This document shows positions 23,301 through 28,591 of a stretch of 28,591 nucleotides of DNA, piece after piece. Made by a program: the position numbers and the translations under genes. Position 1 is the first letter of the stretch. Every line of letters begins with the position of its first letter. The notes beneath the pieces are model-generated. The model saw only the letters and a program-made list of their open reading frames with translations. It was not told where the DNA came from and made no database searches. This DNA comes from Candidatus Roizmanbacteria bacterium CG_4_9_14_0_8_um_filter_34_12 (GTDB lineage: Bacteria > Patescibacteriota > Microgenomatia > UBA1406 > GWC2-37-13): positions 1-28,591 of the forward strand of contig PFTH01000062.1 of assembly GCA_002789465.1 (NCBI GenBank), given 5' to 3'.

Positions 23301-24932
23301 TCATGATTGATTGGAAACATAAACTTCTAATATTTTCTTTTGGTATTGTTTTGTTTTAATGATAAATTTGGTGATAATTCCTAGTTCTTTGATATTTAAA
23401 AGCCAAGCGATAAAAAAGTATAACAAAAAATACAAACACGCACTAAAAATAATTAATAAAAAAAGATTTAATGTTCTGGATGTATCAAAAATCAAACCAT
23501 CCATTAGTTTCATAGTAAAATAAACAATAACAGCTGGTACAAAGGCTGAAAACCCAATTTTCAACGTATCAATAGACAAAGTTTTCATTGGGAAACCGTT
23601 TGTTTTGTTTTGAAGCATCAGAAGCAGAAGCATAACATTAAATATTATTGATATAGAAAAAGATAAAGCTAGAGACCAAACAGGAAGATGAAAAACTAAA
23701 ACAAAAATTAAACTTAAACCTGTATTTATAACAATCGATATTAAACTAATAATAAAAGGTGTTCGACTATCAAGCATGGCATAAAAACATCGTGTTATTA
23801 AATAGTAAGACGCATGGAAAGGGATGGAAAACGCAAAATAGGAAAGAGTGTATGCAGTTAGTACTGTAGCGTCCCAGTCAAATTTTTGGGCGCCGAAAAA
23901 AAGACGGACAAGAGGTGTTCTTGCAAAAATAAAAAAAACCGCAATCGGAATGGTGAGAAAGAATAAATTTAAAATTGAATTGACAATGAGATTTTTTAAT
24001 TCGATGTATTGTTTTTTTTGATACATCTCAGATAAATAAGGTAGCGCTGCTTGACCAAAAGCTATGCCAACAACTGATACAGGTAGTAGCTGTAAATGTT
24101 GTGCTAAATAAAAAGTGGTATATGCTCCACCACCGAGTAGTGATGATAATGCTAGGTCAATTGTTGCATCAATTTGGGTATTAATTACAGTAAGAACTCG
24201 AGGAATAATTAAAACGACAAACTCTTTAATTGCATTTGATGATCTGATTAAAAAATGATAATGGAATTTGAAAATTCCTAAAATTGGAAGCTGAATAACA
24301 AAGAACAAAATTGCTCCAATAATTACCCCGAGTATTGGTGCAAAAAGAGATAATTGAGTAGAAAATAATATGGTAATTATTATTGCTGATAAATTGTAAA
24401 AAATTGGTGCAAGTGCAGTAATAAAATATGATTTGTTAGCTTGGGCTAATCCTGTTAAAAAATTTCCCCACATTAGAAATGGAAGCTGTGATAGTAGGAG
24501 TAATCGCGAAAAGAGGACAATTTGGGTTTTTTGTGCCAGACTAAAACCATTAACAATTATTTCAGTAATTCCTGGCATAAAAATAAAAAGAATGACGATA
24601 AAAAAACCGAGGGCAATACTAATAAGATTAATAATTGATGATAGATTTATCTCGAGTTCTTCGGAGTTATCTTGATATTTAATAAAAAGGGGGATAAGCG
24701 TTGAGGTAAGGGCTCCAGTAATTAATATTTCAAAAATTAAATCCGGGATACGAAACGCAGCGAAAAAAACATCGAGCTCATACTTATTAAAATAGTCAGT
24801 TAGAATACGATAACGGAAAAACCCCATAAACCTTGATAACAAAATCATTCCCGAGAGAATTAAGGTTGATGAAATAATTCCACCTTGTTTTGTAAAAATT
24901 AGTTTTTTTGTTCTATTTATTAGTTTATCCAT
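23301..24932 (-). CDS. murJ: Lipid II flippase MurJ (MviN)
   Basis: This 543-aa multi-spanning membrane protein of the MOP superfamily moves lipid-linked peptidoglycan precursor across the membrane. About 14 hydrophobic helices span the sequence. Family strings include SRFMGFFRYRILTDYFNKYELDVFFAAFRIPDLIFEILITGALTSTLIPLF near the N-terminus, LPFLMWGNFLTGLAQANKSYFITALAPIFYN, ARTPLVRLFFGAQKFDWDA, and FYAMLDSRTPFIISLISIVINTGLSLI. The first of these holds the residues that line the transport cavity in characterised MurJ. It diverges from mraZ with only 47 nt between the start codons, so the two promoters overlap and MraZ binding could affect murJ as well. mltG follows. Confidence 0.95.
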   Translation of the reverse strand: MDKLINRTKKLIFTKQGGIISSTLILSGMILLSRFMGFFRYRILTDYFNKYELDVFFAAFRIPDLIFEILITGALTSTLIPLFIKYQDNSEELEINLSSIINLISIALGFFIVILFIFMPGITEIIVNGFSLAQKTQIVLFSRLLLLSQLPFLMWGNFLTGLAQANKSYFITALAPIFYNLSAIIITILFSTQLSLFAPILGVIIGAILFFVIQLPILGIFKFHYHFLIRSSNAIKEFVVLIIPRVLTVINTQIDATIDLALSSLLGGGAYTTFYLAQHLQLLPVSVVGIAFGQAALPYLSEMYQKKQYIELKNLIVNSILNLFFLTIPIAVFFIFARTPLVRLFFGAQKFDWDATVLTAYTLSYFAFSIPFHASYYLITRCFYAMLDSRTPFIISLISIVINTGLSLIFVLVFHLPVWSLALSFSISIIFNVMLLLLMLQNKTNGFPMKTLSIDTLKIGFSAFVPAVIVYFTMKLMDGLIFDTSRTLNLFLLIIFSACLYFLLYFFIAWLLNIKELGIITKFIIKTKQYQKKILEVYVSNQS

Positions 24933-24942
24933 ATAATTCTTC

Positions 24943-24971
24943 TTGACATTTGGGTATAAATGGCGTTAAAT
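24943..24971 (+). promoter_or_regulatory. Promoter of mraZ and the dcw operon, predicted leaderless
   Basis: A perfect -35 TTGACA (24943-24948) is followed after 17 nt by TTAAAT (24966-24971). The -10 box ends 8 nt before the ATG at 24980, so the message should begin almost at the start codon. The proposed MraZ operator overlaps it. Confidence 0.7.
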
Positions 24972-24993
24972 GGTTAGATATGGTGTTTTTTGG
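24951..24993 (+). promoter_or_regulatory. Probable MraZ operator: five TGG triplets at exact 10-bp period
   Basis: TGG occurs at 24951, 24961, 24971, 24981 and 24991, each preceded by three A/T bases. Known MraZ sites are short TGG- or GTG-containing direct repeats with about one helical turn between units, upstream of mraZ. The array covers the spacer, the -10 box and the start codon, so binding would block transcription. Confidence 0.7.
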
Positions 24994-25393
24994 TGAATAC
25001 CAAGTTTCATTTTCAGCTCCAGGCAGAATTGTGCTGCCAAAAAAATTGCGTGAATTATTAAAAGGTAACATCTTTATTTTAACAAAAGGATTTGACAATT
25101 GCTTGAGTGGATATGATCAAGATGATTGGAATGAACGTTCAAAATCACTCTTAAACGTATCTCTACTTGAGAAAAATGAATTAGCCAACAGAAGATTTTT
25201 ATTTGCCTCGACAGTTTATTTAGAAATTGACGATCAAGGAAGGTTTGTAATACCCAAAAACATGTTGAGTTACAGTGAAATTGTAGATAAAGCTGTTGTT
25301 ATTGGTGTTGGAGATCATTTTGAAATATGGTCACCAGTGAACTGGCAAAAATATACTCAGCCCACGATAGTTACTAGTTCAAAAAATAAATAA
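24980..25393 (+). CDS. mraZ: Transcriptional regulator MraZ
   Basis: This 137-aa AbrB/SpoVT-fold protein forms a ring-shaped oligomer and represses the dcw cluster in relatives. The true start is the ATG at 24980, giving MVFFGEYQVSF, which matches the usual MraZ beginning. A TTG 30 nt earlier would add residues that no family member has and would lie upstream of the -10 box. The two internal repeats are visible: SAPGRIVLPKKLRE (first, with the usual Asp replaced by Ser) and DDQGRFVIPKNML (second, with the DxxGR motif). It is the first gene of the cluster and its stop overlaps rsmH by one base (TAATG). Five 10-bp-spaced TGG units across its promoter suggest autoregulation. Confidence 0.94.
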   Translation: MVFFGEYQVSFSAPGRIVLPKKLRELLKGNIFILTKGFDNCLSGYDQDDWNERSKSLLNVSLLEKNELANRRFLFASTVYLEIDDQGRFVIPKNMLSYSEIVDKAVVIGVGDHFEIWSPVNWQKYTQPTIVTSSKNK

Positions 25394-26235
25394 TGCATAC
25401 GCCAGTTTTATTAACAGAGGTGATTAAATGGTTACAGGTTCAGCCAGATGAAAAATATATTGATGCAACTGTAGGAGAAGGTGGACACTCAAAAGCAATT
25501 CTCGAACTTGGTGGTCTTGTATTGGGAATTGATCGGGACAAAAACCAAATTAAATCATTTTTTAATAATCTTACGGGTTTTAAAAATCGGATTACATTAA
25601 AACAAGGTAATTTTTCTGACATTGATAAGATTGCCAAAGACGCAAAATTTGAAAAAGTTTCCGGTGTGTTGTTTGATCTTGGAGTATCTATGGGTCAACT
25701 GCGTGGAACAATTCCTGGATTATCTTATCAAAACGAATCTGATTTATTAGATATGCGTTTAGATGATGCATCAGATGAAACTGCGTCAGACATTCTTAAT
25801 CAGTATGATAAAAAAAACCTTTATCAGATAATTGCTGGTTATGGTGAAGAATTAAAAGCCAGCGTAATTATCGATGAAATATTTCAAATACGGATAAAAA
25901 ACAAGATCAAAACAGTAGGTGATTTAAATAGAGTGTTAAAAAAAATTGGTGGAGGAGAAAAAACACAAAGACGGGTTTTTCAAGCACTTAGAATTGCAGT
26001 CAATCACGAATTTGACAATTTATCTAGTGCGTTAATAAAGGCGATTAAACTAATAAAACCTGGAGGAAGAATTTTGGTAATCTCATTTCATTCAAATGAA
26101 GATAGAATTGTAAAACAATTTATTAATAAGAATCGACTAAAACAACTACATAAAAAATTAATTGTTGCAAACCGATTAGCTTATTCTTTTGAGCGTAGCG
26201 CACGATTACGAGTTTTTACGAATAGCTCGATATGA
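25393..26235 (+). CDS. rsmH: 16S rRNA (cytosine-1402 N4)-methyltransferase RsmH (MraW)
   Basis: This 280-aa SAM-dependent methyltransferase makes N4-methylcytidine at position 1402 in the ribosomal P site. It starts HTPVLLTEV as usual. Motif I is DATVGEGGHS (24-33), followed by GIDRDKNQI and VLFDLGVSMGQL, the latter the catalytic region equivalent of DLGVSSxQ. FQALRIAVNHEF and RILVISFHSNEDRIVKQF complete the family signature. It is about 30 residues shorter than typical at the C-terminus and internal loops but has all core motifs. It overlaps mraZ by 1 nt and ftsL by 4 nt (ATGA), so it is tightly coupled in the operon. Confidence 0.96.
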   Translation: MHTPVLLTEVIKWLQVQPDEKYIDATVGEGGHSKAILELGGLVLGIDRDKNQIKSFFNNLTGFKNRITLKQGNFSDIDKIAKDAKFEKVSGVLFDLGVSMGQLRGTIPGLSYQNESDLLDMRLDDASDETASDILNQYDKKNLYQIIAGYGEELKASVIIDEIFQIRIKNKIKTVGDLNRVLKKIGGGEKTQRRVFQALRIAVNHEFDNLSSALIKAIKLIKPGGRILVISFHSNEDRIVKQFINKNRLKQLHKKLIVANRLAYSFERSARLRVFTNSSI

Positions 26236-26507
26236 AAAAGTGTTTAAAATATTTTGTACCGTGTATTTTATTAATCCTTATTATTACCAATGCTTTTATC
26301 ATTATTAGTGGACTAAAATTAAGTGATGAGATATATCGTTTTGAGTTTCAAACAAAAAATATTAAGAAACAAAATAGCGAATTGGAAAAAAAATTATACG
26401 ATGCTAGTTCACTTCAGTATGCCGCTTCTCAAGCAGCACAATTAGGTTATACTAAAAATGCACCGGCTTATTCACTTACTGTTTTAAAGCGGGCGCGTAA
26501 TCGTTGA
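26232..26507 (+). CDS. ftsL: FtsL-like bitopic division protein
   Basis: This 91-aa protein has a short basic cytoplasmic tail (MKKCLKY), one membrane helix at about 8-28 (FVPCILLILIITNAFIIISGL) and an extracytoplasmic helix predicted to coil at about 32-60 (EIYRFEFQTKNIKKQNSELEKKLYD). The end contains AAQLGYTKNAPAYSL. FtsL is very poorly conserved, so the call rests on this topology, the size and the fixed position between rsmH and ftsI. In relatives FtsL forms a complex with FtsB and FtsQ that activates FtsWI. The ATG overlaps the rsmH stop (ATGA at 26232-26235). Confidence 0.75.
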   Translation: MKKCLKYFVPCILLILIITNAFIIISGLKLSDEIYRFEFQTKNIKKQNSELEKKLYDASSLQYAASQAAQLGYTKNAPAYSLTVLKRARNR

Positions 26508-26509
26508 GT

Positions 26510-28165
26510 ATGATTAAATTTAGAATACTTTTCATAGGCTTCTTATTCGTGTTTTTGATTATTATTATTAAGTTAGTTAGTTTTCAAATATCCTCAAATT
26601 CTAATTATAGTAATTATTTTAAAACATCAAAAATATTTCCAAAAAGGGGAAAGATTTTTGACAGAAACAAGCAGCCACTCGCAGTTAATCAAACGCTTTA
26701 TCGTTTAGCGATCGAACCTCAAAAAATTAAAGACGTAAATAATTTTATTAATGAACTTGCTCCATTACTTAAAATCGATCATGCTAGTCTAGAGGCTAAA
26801 ATTGATAGAACTAAACAATGGCAGCTCATTAAAACTACTTTATCAAAAGAGACGATGTCAAAAGTTACACAATTGAAACAGACAGGCATTATTTTTGAAG
26901 AAGAAAGTAATCGATATTATCCTGAAGCCTCATTAGCCGCACATTTAATTGGTTTTGTTGGCAAAAATTCAGAAAACGATCCGGTCGGATATTTTGGAGT
27001 TGAGGGTTATTATAATAAAGATTTATCCGGGTTACCGGGTTTGTTACGTTCTGAAAGGGACTTATCAAATAACCCAATATTCGCAGGTACCCAAGAAATG
27101 TTAGAGGCTGAAGACGGTCGAGATTTATTCTTGACTATTGATAAAGCTGTACAAATGATAATTAAAGGTAGGTTAAAAAAAGCGATGAAAATATATCAAG
27201 TAAGGGAAGGGTGTGTGATTGTAGTTGACCCATTAAATCTTGAAGTTTTAGGGCTAAGTTGCTTACCTGACTTTGATGCTGAAGAATATTATAAATTCGA
27301 TGAAACATTTTATAAAAATTCTGCTTTAACAAATTTATATGAACCTGGATCGACATTCAAGCCATTAATTGTGGCAGCAGCTATTCAAGAAAAAGCAATT
27401 AAACCAAATGACATTTATAACGAAACAGGACCACTTCAGTTTGGAGAATATCAAATTCAGACTTGGAATAATAAATATGAAGGTAAAATCTCAATTACGC
27501 GGATATTGGAAAAATCTTCTAACGTGGGAATGGTATATATTGGAGAAAAGCTTGGAAATAAAAAAATATACGAATATTTAAATGATTATGGGTTTGGAAA
27601 GAAAACTGACATTGATTTGCAGGGTGAATTTGTAAATCAAATTAAACCATTTAACAATTGGTATCCGATTGATTTTGCCACTGCAACTTTTGGTCAGGGA
27701 ATAGCGGTTACTCCTTTGCAGATGATTAAAGCTTTTGCTAGCTTAATTAATGGAGGTCAATTGTTGCAGCCACATGTAGTTCGACAAATTAATAATAAAG
27801 GGGAAGTGAGAAATATCCAAAAAAAGTTAGTTAAAAAAGTATTAGGCACGCAAACGAGTAATATCATTAAAAAGATGTTACAGTCAACAGTAGAAAATGG
27901 AGAGATAAGTTGGGCGATACCAAAAGGATATTTGATGGGTGGAAAAACTGGAACAGCACAAGTTGCTATTAAAGGACATTATGATCCTTCGAAAACAATT
28001 GCTTCATTTATTGGTTTTGCTCCTGTTTCAAATCCAAAGTTTCTGACTTTAGTAATCTTAAAAGAACCAAAAACTTCACAATGGGGGTCAGAGACTGCCG
28101 CTCCTTTATTTTTTGAAATTGCCAAGGACTTAATTGTATATTATAATATAGCGCCGGAACAATAA
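26510..28165 (+). CDS. ftsI: Peptidoglycan transpeptidase FtsI (PBP3/PBP2-type class B penicillin-binding protein)
   Basis: This 551-aa enzyme makes septal peptidoglycan cross-links. One N-terminal membrane anchor is at about 5-24, followed by the pedestal (RGKIFDRNKQPLAVNQTLYRLAIEP) and the transpeptidase domain. The active-site motifs are STFK (Ser281, Lys284), SSN (336-338) and KTG (479-481), numbered from the ATG at 26510. GYFGVEGYYNKDLSG and ATFGQGIAVTPLQM are also typical. A TTG at 26504 would add two residues and give a 4-nt TTGA overlap with ftsL; ATG was preferred, but either is possible. There is no PASTA domain at the C-terminus. An intrinsic terminator follows 48 nt after the stop. 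Confidence 0.95.
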   Translation: MIKFRILFIGFLFVFLIIIIKLVSFQISSNSNYSNYFKTSKIFPKRGKIFDRNKQPLAVNQTLYRLAIEPQKIKDVNNFINELAPLLKIDHASLEAKIDRTKQWQLIKTTLSKETMSKVTQLKQTGIIFEEESNRYYPEASLAAHLIGFVGKNSENDPVGYFGVEGYYNKDLSGLPGLLRSERDLSNNPIFAGTQEMLEAEDGRDLFLTIDKAVQMIIKGRLKKAMKIYQVREGCVIVVDPLNLEVLGLSCLPDFDAEEYYKFDETFYKNSALTNLYEPGSTFKPLIVAAAIQEKAIKPNDIYNETGPLQFGEYQIQTWNNKYEGKISITRILEKSSNVGMVYIGEKLGNKKIYEYLNDYGFGKKTDIDLQGEFVNQIKPFNNWYPIDFATATFGQGIAVTPLQMIKAFASLINGGQLLQPHVVRQINNKGEVRNIQKKLVKKVLGTQTSNIIKKMLQSTVENGEISWAIPKGYLMGGKTGTAQVAIKGHYDPSKTIASFIGFAPVSNPKFLTLVILKEPKTSQWGSETAAPLFFEIAKDLIVYYNIAPEQ

Positions 28166-28172
28166 AAATTTT

Positions 28173-28196
28173 TAATTTCTAATTTCTAATTTTTAA
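28173..28196. repeat. TAATTTC tandem repeat
   Basis: Three to four units of a 7-bp motif (TAATTTC, TAATTTC, TAATTTT) follow the ftsI stop. Such AT-rich tandem stretches are, from memory, common between genes in Microgenomates-like genomes. No function is evident. Confidence 0.5.
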
Positions 28197-28213
28197 TTAA
28201 ATCCCAATTTTTT

Positions 28214-28240
28214 AATATCCAATTGGATATTGTTTTTTTT
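28214..28240 (+). terminator. Intrinsic terminator after ftsI
   Basis: AATATCC (28214-28220) and GGATATT (28225-28231) form a perfect 7-bp stem with an AATT loop, followed by G and eight T residues (28233-28240). This is the clearest Rho-independent terminator in the window and separates mraZ-rsmH-ftsL-ftsI from murE. Confidence 0.8.
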
Positions 28241-28276
28241 AGGTTAATTAGATTAATTAGGTAATTAGGTTAATTT
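28241..28276. repeat. GGTTAATTA-type degenerate tandem repeat before the murE-like gene
   Basis: Four imperfect 8-9 bp units (GGTTAATTA, GATTAATTA, GGTAATTA, GGTTAATTT) run from the terminator to the ATG at 28277. A clear -10 box for murE cannot be picked out within them. They could be operator units or simple slippage. Confidence 0.4.
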
Positions 28277-28591
28277 ATGAATATCCAAAAACTTAAAAAT
28301 ATCTATCATCTTTTTCAGGCAATAAGCGCAAATGTTTTTTATGGTTTTCCTAGTAAGAAATTAAAAATCATTGGTATAACCGGGACTGATGGTAAAACCA
28401 CCACAACACATTTAATTTATCATATTTTAAAGTCATCAGGAAAAAAAGTTTCGATGATTTCAACCGTTTACGCACAAATCGGTGAAAAACAATATGATAC
28501 GGGTTTTCATGTGACGACTCCTTCTGCGTTTTCCGTTCAAAAATTAATTTTTGAAGCGTATAAGGCTGAAAGTAAATATTTTATTTTGGAA
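28277..28591 (+). CDS. murE: Mur ligase, MurE-like (5' part, runs off the window)
   Basis: The frame from ATG 28277 stays open for 105 codons to the window end. It reads MNIQKLKNIYHLFQAI, then the ATP-binding loop IIGITGTDGKTTTTHLIYHIL (P-loop GTDGKTTT at about 39-46), and later STVYAQIGEKQYDTGFHVTTPSAFSVQKLI. The TTP string after the P-loop is the substrate-binding region of MurE, which adds the third amino acid to UDP-MurNAc-dipeptide. The domain before the P-loop is only about 35 residues, much shorter than the usual MurE N-terminal domain that binds the UDP part, so it may belong to a short MurE-like subgroup. The dcw context supports the role; the exact amino acid added cannot be seen. 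Confidence 0.8.
   Translation, partial: MNIQKLKNIYHLFQAISANVFYGFPSKKLKIIGITGTDGKTTTTHLIYHILKSSGKKVSMISTVYAQIGEKQYDTGFHVTTPSAFSVQKLIFEAYKAESKYFILE

Noticed and set aside
24950..24979. Ten extra N-terminal codons for mraZ from a TTG start
   Set aside because: They overlap the promoter, no MraZ begins this way, and MVFFGEYQ from the ATG at 24980 fits the family and the -10 spacing.
2718..26507. TGA recoded to glycine as in some CPR lineages (code 25)
   Set aside because: metG, rsmH and ftsL end at TGA exactly where the next gene begins, and no core gene contains an in-frame TGA.
28173..28276. Tandem repeats as a CRISPR array
   Set aside because: Units are 7-9 bp and adjacent, without spacers, and there are no cas genes nearby. 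No other array-like pattern was seen in the window.

Overview
The window looks like a chromosome piece from a small, AT-rich candidate-phyla (CPR/Patescibacteria) bacterium, probably Microgenomates-like. This is judged from gene content and style only: compact core genes, 1-4 nt gene overlaps, few Shine-Dalgarno motifs, palindromic repeats both between and inside genes, and TGA used as a stop (metG, rsmH, ftsL), so not the code-25 lineages. No rRNA, tRNA or CRISPR array was seen.

Layout. (1) 1-431: end of a probable MjaI-type restriction endonuclease cut by the window edge. (2) 466-4457, minus strand: a small membrane protein, metG and a class A penicillin-binding protein, the last two overlapping by ATGA. 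(3) 4469-4588: a REP-like palindromic element. (4) 4690-7183: rpsO (with an unusual charged N-terminal extension) and pnp. (5) 7303-8733, minus strand: a protein with a PEP-utilising phosphohistidine domain but no ATP-grasp domain. (6) 8797-18129: a type I restriction-modification island in the order hsdS remnant, rhuM-like 1, hsdM, rhuM-like 2, hsdS (frameshifted), a SEC-C protein with a PD-(D/E)XK-like core, hsdR. (7) 18130-18384: a gap full of hairpins. (8) 18385-20568: ftsK. (9) 20653-22280: a second accessory patch with an 85-aa ORF, a 58-aa ORF, an HNH endonuclease and the C-terminal third of a DNA methyltransferase. (10) 22296-24932, minus strand: murJ and mltG. (11) 24980-28591: a dcw (division/cell wall) cluster, mraZ-rsmH-ftsL-ftsI, then an intrinsic terminator and the start of a murE-like ligase.

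The core genes form a cell-envelope theme: lipid II flipping (murJ), glycan polymerisation and cross-linking (PBP1A, FtsI), glycan termination (MltG), division and chromosome segregation (FtsK, FtsL), and precursor synthesis (murE). Two defence-type insertions sit around ftsK.

The most interesting signals are these. rhuM-like 1 is flanked by 32-bp direct repeats, so it could be a removable cassette. An uncharacterised SEC-C/PD-(D/E)XK-like protein is embedded between hsdS and hsdR. hsdM and hsdS each carry an in-frame palindromic-element insertion. hsdS carries a one-base frameshift that leaves a half-subunit ORF. Five TGG triplets at an exact 10-bp period cover the mraZ promoter and start codon, which fits a MraZ operator. 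Several promoters place the -10 box only 6-11 nt before the start codon, which implies leaderless mRNAs. All family names come from motif recognition by eye; no database search was possible.
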